Shown in pieces: positions 16,929 to 26,428 of a DNA stretch of 64,000 nt. Both the position numbers and the translations under genes were made by a program. Location of the stretch: NCBI RefSeq assembly GCF_014395975.1, contig NZ_CP060714.1:4030001-4094000 (forward strand), given 5' to 3'. Every line of letters starts with the position of its first letter. The stretch's first letter is position 1. The notes beneath the pieces were generated by a model. It ran no database searches, was not told where the DNA came from, and saw only the letters and a program-made list of their open reading frames with translations. The DNA comes from Diaphorobacter ruginosibacter. Its GTDB lineage: Bacteria; Pseudomonadota; Gammaproteobacteria; Burkholderiales; Burkholderiaceae_C.

Positions 16929-19478
16929 TCATTGTGCAGCGCGCCTCAATGTGTCCACCACGGGCCGCTGCAATACCTCCCGCAGCCCCCACCAGCCGGC
17001 GGCCAGCGCCAGCAACGCGCCCGCCACGGCCCCGGCCAGCGGTACCCACAGCGGCGCATTCCAGCTGAAGTCGAACACATAGCGCGCCAGCGCCCAGCCC
17101 ACGGCCACCGCCACCACGCTCGCCAGGAAACCCGCAAGCAACCCGACGCCCGCAAGTTCGGCACGCTGCACCTGTCGCAGCAACTGTGCGCGCGCGCCAA
17201 CGGCACGCATGATGGCGAATTCCCGCGCCCGCTCCTCGCGCGTCGCGGTCACCGCCGCGAACAGCACGACCAGCCCGGCGATCAGCGTGAAGCCGAACAG
17301 GAACTCCACGGCCCGGATCACCTGCCCCAGCACCGACTGCACCTGCTGCAGCGTCGCGCTCAGGTCCACGTTGGTGATATTGGGAAACGCGTGTACCAGC
17401 GCATTGTCGAAGCCCGCCCTGTCCGGGGCGCGGTAGGCCGCCAGATAGGTGAGCGGCACATCGGGCAGATGGGCCACCGGGTACATCACGAAGAAGTTCG
17501 CGCGCATCGATGCCCAGTCCACCTTGCGCAGGCTGGTGATCCTCGCCTCGCTGGCAACGCCGCCGATGTCGAAACGCAGCATGTCGCCGATCTTCAGCCC
17601 CAGCGTCTTCGCGATGCCCTCCTCCACGCTGAGCGCATCCTTCTCCCCGGCCGTCCACCTGCCGCCGACAATCAGGTTGTGCTCCGGCGGCTCCGCCGCA
17701 TTCGACAGATTGAACTCCCGGTCGACCAGGCGCTTGGCACGGTCATCGGTGAAATCATCGGGACCGACCTCCCGGCCATTGACCGCGATGAGCCGGCCCC
17801 GGATCATCGGATACCAGTCGAACCGGTCCACCCGCGCTTCCCGCAGCGCCTGCTGGAATGCGTCGGCCTGCTCGGGCAACACGTTGATCACGAAGCGGTT
17901 GGGCGCATCGGGCGGCGTGGCCTGCTGCCAGCTGCTGATGAGATCGGTGCGCAGCAGCACCAGCAGCACCAGCGCGAGCAGCCCCACGGAAAGGCTGCTG
18001 ACCTGCACCACGGCATAGGCCGGCCGCGCCGAAATCTGCCGCGTCGCCAGCACCAGCCAGCGCGGAGCCGTGCTCTCGTTGACCAGCCGGCGCAGCGCCT
18101 TCACCGCCAGCCAGGCCAGCACGGCGAACAGTACCACCGCCCCCGCAAAGCCGCCCACGGCGATGCTGCCCAGCCGGAGATCACGGCTCACCGCCATCAG
18201 CAGCACGCCAAAGCCCGCCATGCCCACCGCCAGCACCAGCAGCGACACCGGACGGAAGCTTCCCATGTCCCTGCGGATGACCCGCAGCGGCGGTACCTGC
18301 GCCAGCTGCAGCACCGGAGGAAGGCCGAAGGCAAACATCAGCGTGAGCCCCACGCCCAACCCAAACAGCACGGGCCAGAGGCTCGCCGCAGGCAGCACGG
18401 CATTCACCAGGCCGGCAAACATGAAGACGAACACATAGTGCACCGCAAAGCCCAGCGCCACCCCCAGCAGACTCGCGAACAAGCCGATCAGAGCGAACTC
18501 GATGGCGTACGACCAGGCGATGGTGCGCTGGCTCTGGCCGAGCACGCGCAGCATGGCCGAGGCGTCGAGGTGATCGTTCGCGAAGCTGCGGGCCGCCAGC
18601 GCCACTGCCACGGCGGACAGCAGGGCCGACAGCAGCGCCACCAGGTTCAGGAAGTTCTGTGCGCGCACCAGCGTCTGGTGCATCTCCGGGCGGCCGCTGT
18701 CGAGCGACTCGACGCGCACGCCACGCACATCGTGGGCTTGTGCGCGCTCGAGCGCGAAGGTCTTGAACTGGGCCACCGCACGCGGCGCGTCGCCCGCGAC
18801 GGCCAGCCGATAGGTGATGCGGCTCGCGGGCTGCACCAGCCCCGTGGCCGCAAGGTCCTGCGCGCCGATCATCACGCGCGGCGCAAAGCTCATGAAACCC
18901 GCGCCGCGATCGGGCTCGAGCGTGATGATGCGGGTGACCTTGAGCGATGCATCACCCAAGAGCAGCATGTCGCCGAGCCCGATGCCCAGTGACTCGAGCA
19001 GCGGCGCATCGACCCAGGCCTCGCCCGCCGCCGGAATGCCCTGCACCGACTCGCCTTGCACGACCCCGCCCTGTTGCGGCGGCTGCGCGCTCACCTGCAC
19101 CTGCCCACGCAGGGGATAGCCCGTGTTCACGCTCTTGAGCGCCACCAGCTTGCTCGCACCGCCCTGCGCGTCGCTGGCCCGAGCCATGGTCGGAAAGCTC
19201 AGCGTGCCGGCGCTGCGCAAGCCCAGCCTGCGGGCTTCGTCGACGAACGGCTGCGGCGTCGGGTTGTCGCTCACCACCACCACGTCGCCGCCCAACAGCT
19301 GCAGCGCATCGCGCTGCAACCCTCCCTGCAGCCTGTCGGAGAAGAACCCCACGGATGTGAGCGCCGCCACCGCCAGCGTCACCGCGACGATCAGCAGCCG
19401 CAGTTCACCGGCGCGCACGTCGCGCCACAACGTGCGCCATGCCAGGGACCAGGCGGAGATGGAACGAGCCGTGCTCAT
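16929..19478 (-). CDS. FtsX-family ABC transporter permease (YbbP-like)
   Basis: The 849-residue protein has the long YbbP-type layout: an N-terminal membrane segment (LLIVAVTLAVAALTSVGFFSD), a large periplasmic MacB-PCD-like domain, a three- to four-helix FtsX domain (about residues 265-400), further central helices, a second periplasmic region and a C-terminal FtsX domain (about 725-840). In other bacteria the partner ATPase YbbA is adjacent, but no ATPase gene is seen here. YbbAP-type transporters extract lipids or hydrophobic substrates from the inner membrane; the substrate here is unknown. The C13 paralogue gene starts 39 bases downstream. Confidence 0.88.
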   Translation of the reverse strand: MSTARSISAWSLAWRTLWRDVRAGELRLLIVAVTLAVAALTSVGFFSDRLQGGLQRDALQLLGGDVVVVSDNPTPQPFVDEARRLGLRSAGTLSFPTMARASDAQGGASKLVALKSVNTGYPLRGQVQVSAQPPQQGGVVQGESVQGIPAAGEAWVDAPLLESLGIGLGDMLLLGDASLKVTRIITLEPDRGAGFMSFAPRVMIGAQDLAATGLVQPASRITYRLAVAGDAPRAVAQFKTFALERAQAHDVRGVRVESLDSGRPEMHQTLVRAQNFLNLVALLSALLSAVAVALAARSFANDHLDASAMLRVLGQSQRTIAWSYAIEFALIGLFASLLGVALGFAVHYVFVFMFAGLVNAVLPAASLWPVLFGLGVGLTLMFAFGLPPVLQLAQVPPLRVIRRDMGSFRPVSLLVLAVGMAGFGVLLMAVSRDLRLGSIAVGGFAGAVVLFAVLAWLAVKALRRLVNESTAPRWLVLATRQISARPAYAVVQVSSLSVGLLALVLLVLLRTDLISSWQQATPPDAPNRFVINVLPEQADAFQQALREARVDRFDWYPMIRGRLIAVNGREVGPDDFTDDRAKRLVDREFNLSNAAEPPEHNLIVGGRWTAGEKDALSVEEGIAKTLGLKIGDMLRFDIGGVASEARITSLRKVDWASMRANFFVMYPVAHLPDVPLTYLAAYRAPDRAGFDNALVHAFPNITNVDLSATLQQVQSVLGQVIRAVEFLFGFTLIAGLVVLFAAVTATREERAREFAIMRAVGARAQLLRQVQRAELAGVGLLAGFLASVVAVAVGWALARYVFDFSWNAPLWVPLAGAVAGALLALAAGWWGLREVLQRPVVDTLRRAAQ

Positions 19479-19556
19479 GTCATGGAATCCGTTTTCGTAA
19501 AGTGAATCAAAACCGCTGCACGGCCCCAGACAGCGGGGAGCAGACGCACCGCAGGG

Positions 19557-20432
19557 TCATACATAACGTACGGCGGATGGCGGCCGGCAGAAGCCCCAGA
19601 GCTGCATGCCCGCCTCATGGGCCAGCTGCAGCGCAAGCGAAGTCGGCGCGGAAATCGTCGCCAGCGCCGGGATGCCGACACGCGCGCACTTGCGCACCAG
19701 TTCGTAGCTGGTGCGGCTGGTCATCACCACAAAGCCGGGCGTCCCGAGTTCGCCCTCGATCGCCAGCCTGCCGATCAGCTTGTCGAGTGCATTGTGGCGA
19801 CCGACATCCTCGAGTACATGCACCAGCGAGCCGTCCGGCCGCGCCCAGCCCGCGGCATGCAGCGACCCCGAGCGCGCATGCAGGGCCTGCCGGGCCGACA
19901 GCTCGGAGAACGCCGTGTTGATCTGGTCAACGCCCAGGTGCTCGCACCAATCGGGTGCATTCACCGTCTCCGGGTGCAGGTCCAGGGCCTGGATGCTGTC
20001 GATGCCGCAGACACCGCAGCCCGTACGCCCGGCCAGGGTGCGCCGCTGCTCCTTGAGCCGCATGAAGTGGCGCGAGGCAATCTCCATCTGCACGGCGCAA
20101 CTGGCGTCGGCGGTTCCTGCGCCGTGCACCTGCGTCTCGACGTCCCGGCAGTCGGCGCGTCCGTCCACGATGCCCTCGCTGAGCGCAAAACCCACGCCAA
20201 ACTCGACCAGATCACCCGGGCTTGCCATCATCACGGCATGCGAAATGCCGTTGAAGACCATGGCCACCGGCACCTCCGCCGAGACCTCGCGCTCCATCTC
20301 GCTCGCCAGCGGGATGCCCGCCTTCCACTGCGCGGCCCGTACTTTCACGAGGGCCGGCAAGGTTGTACCCGGCGCATCGGCCACCGGGCAGGCCCCGGAA
20401 TCGTTCAGGGAAAGAGGATCGGAATGTTGCAT
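19557..20432 (-). CDS. fdhD: Formate dehydrogenase accessory sulfurtransferase FdhD
   Basis: The 291-residue protein matches FdhD, which takes sulfur from IscS and passes it to the bis-MGD cofactor of formate dehydrogenase. The two conserved cysteines are Cys139 and Cys142 in GRTGCGVCGID. Other family features are VPVAMVFNGISHAVMMASPGDL and the C-terminal TSRTSYELVRK and PTSLA stretches. The gene is divergent from the formate dehydrogenase structural genes, with 335 bases between the two starts, so a shared regulatory region is likely. Confidence 0.96.
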   Translation of the reverse strand: MQHSDPLSLNDSGACPVADAPGTTLPALVKVRAAQWKAGIPLASEMEREVSAEVPVAMVFNGISHAVMMASPGDLVEFGVGFALSEGIVDGRADCRDVETQVHGAGTADASCAVQMEIASRHFMRLKEQRRTLAGRTGCGVCGIDSIQALDLHPETVNAPDWCEHLGVDQINTAFSELSARQALHARSGSLHAAGWARPDGSLVHVLEDVGRHNALDKLIGRLAIEGELGTPGFVVMTSRTSYELVRKCARVGIPALATISAPTSLALQLAHEAGMQLWGFCRPPSAVRYV

Positions 20433-20767
20433 ACCACAACGATACCAGCACGCCTATAGCGATATCGGCGTAGGCCAATGTCTCATTGAGGGATTGAATG
20501 TAAGCAGTTAAGATCAGATCGACTTGTCTCATAGCCACGATGCCCGGCGCATCCAGCCAGTTCTTTGTCGACGGATGCCCTCTTGCGCATGCTCAGCGCC
20601 TCTGGCTTTGCGCCCTTGCAGCGTGTTTATGACTTGTAGTTGGGTCCTCCGGTGCCTTACCGACACCGGGGGTTTTGGCGCGGGCCCACCAGCCCGGGCC
20701 AGATGTACCAGTTATCACGAAACACTGCGATGAATTTCCAACCAACATCAACCAAGGAGGATCTGTC
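20433..20767. other. Divergent fdhD/fdnG intergenic region
   Basis: These 335 bases hold the promoters for fdhD (leftwards) and fdnGHI (rightwards). The only strong structure I see is the hairpin with a T-run at 20646-20676. Bases 20750-20760 (AACCAAGGAGGAT) give a strong ribosome-binding site for fdnG at 20768. I see no protein gene here. Confidence 0.5.
20646..20676 (+). terminator. Terminator-like hairpin in the fdnG leader
   Basis: Bases 20646-20654 and 20664-20672 pair over nine positions (CCGGTG against CACCGG, extended by a T-G wobble and two C-G pairs), with a nine-base loop, followed directly by TTTT. It sits about 92 bases before the fdnG start on the coding strand. It could be an attenuator in the fdn leader or the end of an upstream short transcript; no competing antiterminator was established. 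Confidence 0.5.
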
Positions 20768-23700
20768 ATGGACATGAACAGAAGACATTTCTTCCGCATG
20801 AGCGGGGCGGGCCTGGTCGGCTCCAGCCTCGTCGCCATGGGCTTCTCGCCCACGGCGGCTCTTGCGGAGGTGCGTCAGTTCAAGCTTGCGTCGACCACGA
20901 TCACGCGCCAGACGTGCACCTACTGCTCCGTAGGCTGCGGCATCCTCATGTACTCGCTGGGTACCGGCGGCAAGAACGCCAAGTCCTCGGTGATCCACGT
21001 CGAGGGCGATCCGGATCACCCGGTCAACCGCGGAACGCTGTGCCCCAAGGGCGCCGGCCTGCTCGACTTCATCAACAGCCCCAACCGCCTGCTGTACCCC
21101 GAGTACCGCGCACCCGGCTCGGACGAGTGGAAGCGCATGTCCTGGGACGAGGCCCTGACGCGCATCGCCAAGCTCCTCAAGGACGACCGCGACGCGAACT
21201 TCCAGGCCAAGACCGATGACGGCCTGACGGTCAACCGCTGGCTCACCACCGGCATGCTCGCGGCTTCGGCGGCCAGCAACGAAGCCGGATACATCACGCA
21301 CAAAGTGGCCCGCTCGTGGGGCCTGCTCGCATTCGACAACCAGGCTCGTGTTTGACACGGCCCGACGGTGGCAGGTCTTGCCCCGACGTTTGGCCGTGGA
21401 GCGATGACGAACCATTGGGTCGACATCAAGAATGCGGACGTTATTCTGATCATGGGCGGCAATGCCGCTGAAGCGCACCCGTGCGGCTTCAAATGGGTCA
21501 CCGAAGCCAAGGCGCACAACAAGGCGCACTTCATGGTGGTGGACCCGCGTTTCAACCGTTCGGCATCGATCGCGGACTTCTACGCGCCGATTCGCTCGGG
21601 CAGCGATATCGTCTTCCTGGGCGGCATCATCAATTACCTGCTCACGAACGACAAGATCCACCACGAGTACGTGAAGAACTACACGGACTTCACCTTCATC
21701 GTGCGCGATGACTACGAATTCGTGGACGGCATCTTCTCGGGCTACAACGAGGAAAAGCGCACCTACGACAAGAAGAGCTGGGACTACGAGCTCGGCGAGG
21801 ATGGCTTCGTCAAGACCGACCCGACGCTGCAGCACCCGCGCTGCGTCTACCAGTTGATGAAGAAGCACTACGAGAGCTACACACCGGAGAAGGTGGAGAG
21901 CATCTGCGGCACGCCCAAGGAAAAATTCCTGCACGTGGCCGAAAAGTTCGCATCGACCGCCGTGCCGGGTCGCGCCGCGACCATCATGTATGCGCTCGGC
22001 TGGACGCAGCACTCCATCGGCTCGCAGATCCTGCGCTGCGGCGCGATGGTGCAGCTGCTGTGCGGCAACATCGGCGTGGCAGGCGGCGGCATGAACGCGC
22101 TGCGCGGTCACTCGAACATCCAGGGACTGACCGACCTCGGCCTGCTCTCCAACAGCCTGCCGGGCTACCTGACGCTGCCCATGCAGGGCGAACAGGACTA
22201 CCAGGCGTACATCGCGAGCCGCACGCAGAAGCCACTGCGCGCCAATCAGATGAGCTACTGGCAGAACTATCCGAAGTTCCACGTCAGCCTGATGAAGTCG
22301 TTCTTCGGGGCTGCGGCCACGGCGGAAAACAACTGGGCATACGACTACCTGCCCAAGCTGGACAAGCCCTACGACATGCTGCAGTACTTCCAACTGATGA
22401 ACGAAGGCAAGGTCAACGGCTATATCGCGCAGGGCTTCAACCCGATCGCGGCGCTGTCCAACAGCACGCGGGTGCGCGACGGCCTGTCCAAGCTGAAGTT
22501 CCTCGTCATCATGGATCCGCTGGCCACCGAGACCTCCGAGTTCTGGAAGAACTTCGGCGAGTTCAACGACGTCGACACCAAGTCCATCCAGACCGAGGTG
22601 TTCCGTCTGCCGACCACCTGCTTCGCAGAGGAAGACGGCGCGGTGGTGAGTTCGTCGCGCGTGCTGCAGTGGCACTGGAAGGCCGCGGAGCCGCCGGGAG
22701 AAGCCAAGACCGACGTGGCCATCATGTCCGCGCTGCACGTCCGCCTCAAGGCGCTGTACGGCAAGGACGGCGGTGCATTCCCCGACCCGATCGTGAACCT
22801 GGACTGGAAGTATGCCCAACCGGCACACCCATCCTCGGAAGAGATCGCCAAGGAGTACAACGGCAAGGCGCTCGCGGACCTGACCGATCCGAAGGACCCG
22901 ACCAAGGTACTGCGACCCGCCGGCCAGCAGATCTCCGGATTTGCCGAGCTGCGCGACGACGGCACCACGGCCTCGGGCTGCTGGATCTATGCGGGTGCGT
23001 GGACGACCGCCGGCAACCAGATGGGCCGCCGCGACAACTCCGACCCGACGGGCATCGGCAACACGCTGAACTGGGCCTGGGCCTGGCCGGCGAACCGCCG
23101 CGTGCTCTACAACCGCGCCTCCGCCGACCTGAACGGCAAGCCATTCAATCCGAATCGCGAGCTGGTCAAGTGGAACGGCAAGGCATGGGTGGGAGCGGAC
23201 GTGCCGGACACCGGCGTCGGCATTGCGCCCGAAACCGGCAACGGCCCGTTCATCATGAACCCGGAAGGCGTGGCCCGTTTCTTTGCAAGAAAGGGCATGG
23301 CCGAGGGGCCGTTCCCCACGCACTACGAACCGTTCGACACGCCGGTCGGCAAGAACCCGATGTACCCGAACAACCCCAAGGCCACCAGCTCGCCTGCGGC
23401 ACGGGTGTTCCCGCACATCTGGGATACCTTCGGCAAGGCGGACGAGTTCCCGCACGTGGGCACGACCTATCGCCTCACCGAGCACTTCCACTACTGGACC
23501 AAGCACTCGCTGGTCAATGCCATCACCCAGCCGGAGCAGTTCGTCGAAATCGGCGAGGCGCTGGCCAAGGAACTGGGCATTTCCGCGGGCGACAAGGTCA
23601 AGGTGTCTTCCAAGCGAGGCGCGATCAAGGCGGTTGCCGTGGTCACCAAGCGCATCAAGCCGATGAAGATCGAAGGCAAGACGGTGCACCATGTGGGCAT

Positions 23701-23833
23701 TCCGATCCACTGGGGCTTCAAGGGCCTGACCAAGCCGGGCTACCTGGCCAACACGCTGACGCCTTTCGTGGGTGACGGCAACAGCCAGACGCCGGAATTC
23801 AAGACCTTCCTCGTGAAGGTCGAGAAAGCGTAA
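20768..23833 (+). CDS. fdnG: Formate dehydrogenase-N type alpha subunit, selenocysteine-containing
   Basis: Read from ATG 20768 with the UGA at 21353-21355 decoded as selenocysteine, the protein is 1021 residues, the usual size of FdnG/FdoG. It is the periplasmic catalytic subunit that oxidises formate at a Mo/W bis-MGD centre. Features are a Tat signal (MNRRHFFRMSGAGL), a [4Fe-4S] motif starting at Cys50 (CTYCSVGCG) and closing at TLCPKG, and Sec196 in NQARV-Sec-HGPTVAG. No stop follows until 23833, and the two halves are in the same frame. An AAGGAGG site precedes the start. The beta and gamma subunit genes follow. An automatic caller will split it at the UGA into two false genes. Confidence 0.97.
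21356..21398 (+). promoter_or_regulatory. Bacterial SECIS element
   Basis: Directly after the in-frame UGA the coding strand folds into a hairpin of the SelB-binding type. A lower stem pairs CACGGCC (21356-21362) with GGCCGTG (21392-21398). A middle stem has G21368-C21383, G21367-C21384 and C21366-G21385, with T21369 bulged, and the top GGCA/TGCC stem (21370-21382) carries a GGUCU loop. The bulged U and GGUCU loop match the known fdhF/fdnG SECIS determinants recognised by SelB. Confidence 0.93.
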
Positions 23834-23844
23834 AGGAGCAACAG

Positions 23845-24780
23845 ATGTCATTGCAATCCCTCGATATCATGCGCCTTTCCGCCACGACGACCCCGCCTCC
23901 ACAGGCGCGGTCGCCGCAGTCCGGCGAGGTCGCCAAGCTCATCGACGTCTCCAAGTGCATCGGCTGCAAAGCCTGCCAGACGGCATGCATGGAGTGGAAC
24001 GATCTGCGCCAGGAGCCCGGCGAATGCCACGGCACCTACGACAATCCGACCGACCTGACCGAGAACGCGTGGACGGTGATGAAATTCACCGAATACGACA
24101 ACGAGGCCACGGGCAATCTGGAATGGCTCATCCGCAAGGACGGCTGCATGCACTGCGCCGACCCCGGATGCCTGAAGGCATGCCCTTCGCCCGGAGCGAT
24201 CGTGCAGTACACCAACGGCATCGTGGATTTCCATGAGGAAAACTGCGTGGGCTGCGGCTACTGCGTGACCGGCTGCCCGTTCAACGTGCCGCGCATCTCC
24301 AAGAAAGACCACAAGGCCTACAAGTGCACGCTGTGCTCCGACCGCGTTGCCGTCGGCCGCGAGCCTGCCTGCGTCACCACCTGCCCGACCGGCGCCATCA
24401 TGTTCGGCACCAAGAAGGCGATGAAGGACCAGGCGGCCGAGCGCATCAAGGATCTGAACGAGCGCGGCTTCAAGGAAGCCGGCCTCTACGATCCTGAGGG
24501 TGTGGGCGGCACGCACGTGATGTACGTGCTGCACCATGCCGACAAGCCATCGCTGTACGCGAACCTGCCGGACGCGCCGACCATCAGCCCGATGGTCAGC
24601 CTCTGGAAGGGCGTGTCCAAGCCGCTGGCCATGTTCGCACTCGGCGCGGCCGCGCTGGGCAGTCTGTTCCACTACATCACCAAGGGTCCCAACGAAGTCT
24701 CCAAGGAATTGGAAGACGAGATGGACGCCAAGGGCGTGGGGGCCTCCCCCAAGCAGAAGAATGAGGAGATGACGCCATGA
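23845..24780 (+). CDS. fdnH: Formate dehydrogenase beta subunit, four [4Fe-4S] ferredoxin-like
   Basis: The 311-residue subunit passes electrons from the alpha to the gamma subunit. Four cysteine clusters are visible in order: CIGCKACQTACMEW, CMHCADPGCLKACP, CVGCGYCVTGCP, and CTLCSDR paired with CVTTCP. A single hydrophobic segment near residue 255-275 (LAMFALGAAALGSLFHYI) anchors it in the membrane, as in FdnH/FdoH. It begins 12 bases after fdnG with AAAGGAGCAAC as ribosome-binding site, and its stop overlaps the start of the gamma subunit (ATGA at 24777). Confidence 0.96.
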   Translation: MSLQSLDIMRLSATTTPPPQARSPQSGEVAKLIDVSKCIGCKACQTACMEWNDLRQEPGECHGTYDNPTDLTENAWTVMKFTEYDNEATGNLEWLIRKDGCMHCADPGCLKACPSPGAIVQYTNGIVDFHEENCVGCGYCVTGCPFNVPRISKKDHKAYKCTLCSDRVAVGREPACVTTCPTGAIMFGTKKAMKDQAAERIKDLNERGFKEAGLYDPEGVGGTHVMYVLHHADKPSLYANLPDAPTISPMVSLWKGVSKPLAMFALGAAALGSLFHYITKGPNEVSKELEDEMDAKGVGASPKQKNEEMTP

Positions 24781-25403
24781 GACGCAATCCGAACGACTTG
24801 CAGCGCTACTCCGCCTCGGAGCGCCTGAACCACTGGGTGGTGGGCATCTGCTTCATCCTGCTGGCCCTCTCGGGGCTGGCGTTCTTCCACCCGGCGTTCT
24901 TCCCGCTGACCATGCTGTTCGGCGGCGGTCCGTGGACGCGCATCCTGCATCCCTACATCGGTGTGGTGATGTTCGTGTTCTTCCTCGTGATGTTCTTCCG
25001 CTTCGCGAAGCTCAACGTCATCGAGGACCGCGACATCGAGTGGCTCAAGAACGTCAACAAGATGGTGGACGGCGACGACCATGACATGCCCGAGCAGGGC
25101 AAGTACAACGGCGGGCAGAAGGTGCTGTTCTGGGGCCTGGGCCTCGGCATGCTGGTGCTCATCGTCTCGGGCGTGATGATGTGGCGCGCATGGCTGAACC
25201 TGCCGGTGACCGCAGTGCGCATCGCATCCGTGCTGCACGCCGTGGCCGCCGTGTGGATGATCGGCCTGATCATCATGCACGTCTACGCCGCGATCTGGAC
25301 GCGCGGCACCATCCGCGCCATGCTCTACGGCACGGTGACCCGCGCCTGGGCCAAGCAGCACCATCGCGGCTGGTATCGCAAGATGACGGGCGATAACAGC
25401 TAA
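24777..25403 (+). CDS. fdnI: Formate dehydrogenase gamma subunit, cytochrome b556
   Basis: The 208-residue membrane subunit has four hydrophobic helices (about residues 20-45, 55-80, 115-140 and 150-175) and histidines suited to bind two haems b (RLNHWVVG near the start, HPYIGVV, SVLHAVAA and IMHVYAA). It takes electrons from the beta subunit to reduce quinone. It overlaps fdnH by four bases, so translation is coupled. An intrinsic terminator begins 20 bases after its stop. Confidence 0.95.
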   Translation: MRRNPNDLQRYSASERLNHWVVGICFILLALSGLAFFHPAFFPLTMLFGGGPWTRILHPYIGVVMFVFFLVMFFRFAKLNVIEDRDIEWLKNVNKMVDGDDHDMPEQGKYNGGQKVLFWGLGLGMLVLIVSGVMMWRAWLNLPVTAVRIASVLHAVAAVWMIGLIIMHVYAAIWTRGTIRAMLYGTVTRAWAKQHHRGWYRKMTGDNS

Positions 25404-25422
25404 CATAGCCACTCGCCCTGTC

Positions 25423-25465
25423 CTGCCGCCGATTGCTTCAGGCAAGTCGGCGGCAGTTTCTTTTT
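25423..25465 (+). terminator. Intrinsic terminator between fdnI and fdhE
   Basis: A ten-base perfect stem pairs CTGCCGCCGA (25423-25432) with TCGGCGGCAG (25447-25456), with a 14-base loop, followed by TTTCTTTTT (25457-25465). It lies between fdnI and fdhE, and the T-run abuts the fdhE ribosome-binding site (AGGGAG). It should end most fdnGHI transcripts and let only part continue into fdhE-selA-selB. Confidence 0.9.
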
Positions 25466-25480
25466 AGGGAGCACAAACTC

Positions 25481-26410
25481 GTGCAACGCATTCTTCAACC
25501 GGGCGACATCGAAGCCCTGGACCGAACCAATCCCCAGCGCGTGCGCCTGCCGCAGCCCGCGCAGATCTTTGCCGAGCGCGCCGCGCGTCTCGAACAGAAG
25601 GCCGATGGCAACCCCATCGCCGACTACCTGCGCTTTGTCGCACAGATTGTCCGCGCCCAGCAGAAGGCCGCCGCCAGCGTGCAGACAACCGCGCCCGACG
25701 CAGCGCAGATCGCGCAGGCACAGGAGCACTCGATGCCGCTGCTGCCCGCAGCCAGCCATGTCGATCCAGCATGGCATGCCGTGCTCGACCAGATCGTGGC
25801 AGACCTGCAGGCCGCCAGCGGCATCCCCGAACCGCTCGCCCCCACCCTCGCGGCACTCGCCACCATGGACAGGGAAGACCGCGACACGCTCGCACGCCGC
25901 GTGCTCGTCGGCCTGCTCACCGAGAGCGCCGACCTTGCCGCCGCCCCCATCGTCATGGCGGCATTGCAGGTCGTCCTGGCCGACCGCGCAGGCAAGCTGC
26001 AGGAGAGCGACATTCCCTACACCGACCCCGCCACGGTCTGCCCCGTGTGCGGAACGGCACCCGTTGCCAGCGTGCTCCGCATCGGCGGGCGCGACGCGGG
26101 CCTGCGCTACCTGCACTGCGGCGCATGCTGTACCGAATGGCACATGGTGCGCGTGAAGTGCAGCCATTGCGAGAGCACCAAGGGCGTGAAATACCAGAAG
26201 GTGGACGGGGCTGACGACACCGTGCTGGCCGAGACCTGCGACGTGTGCCATACCTACCGCAAGATCACGAACCAGGAAAAGGATCCGTTCGCTGAACCGG
26301 TGGCCGACGACCTCGCCACGCTCATGCTCGACCTGCTGATGAGCGAGACCGACTTCGCGCGCGCCAGCACCAATCCGCTGCTGCCCATGGCGGGCGGCGA
26401 GGCCCACTGA
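25481..26410 (+). CDS. fdhE: Formate dehydrogenase accessory protein FdhE
   Basis: From GTG 25481 (MQRILQPGDIEALDRTNPQR) the protein is 309 residues, the same as Escherichia coli FdhE. It is needed for activity of Fdh-N/Fdh-O and binds iron through C-terminal cysteine pairs, visible here as CPVCG, CGACC, CSHC and CDVC in the second half. I chose the GTG because AGGGAG lies 11 bases upstream and the length fits; the open frame runs back to 25433 through the terminator stem, which is unlikely to be coding. Confidence 0.93.
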   Translation: MQRILQPGDIEALDRTNPQRVRLPQPAQIFAERAARLEQKADGNPIADYLRFVAQIVRAQQKAAASVQTTAPDAAQIAQAQEHSMPLLPAASHVDPAWHAVLDQIVADLQAASGIPEPLAPTLAALATMDREDRDTLARRVLVGLLTESADLAAAPIVMAALQVVLADRAGKLQESDIPYTDPATVCPVCGTAPVASVLRIGGRDAGLRYLHCGACCTEWHMVRVKCSHCESTKGVKYQKVDGADDTVLAETCDVCHTYRKITNQEKDPFAEPVADDLATLMLDLLMSETDFARASTNPLLPMAGGEAH

Positions 26411-26428
26411 CCACCGAGACCACGCACG

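Noticed and set aside
14961..18992. A 1343-codon open frame on the plus strand
   Set aside because: It runs antisense to the C13 peptidase, its paralogue and the FtsX permease and has the H/R/Q-rich composition of a high-GC antisense frame.
21353..21355. In-frame TGA in fdnG read as a nonsense mutation or gene end
   Set aside because: The position is that of the active-site selenocysteine, a SECIS hairpin follows, the frame continues unchanged, and selA, selB and tRNA-Sec are present.
20657..23851. A 1064-codon minus-strand frame over fdnG
   Set aside because: It is the antisense shadow of the formate dehydrogenase gene, with typical A/R/H/V-rich composition and no domain.
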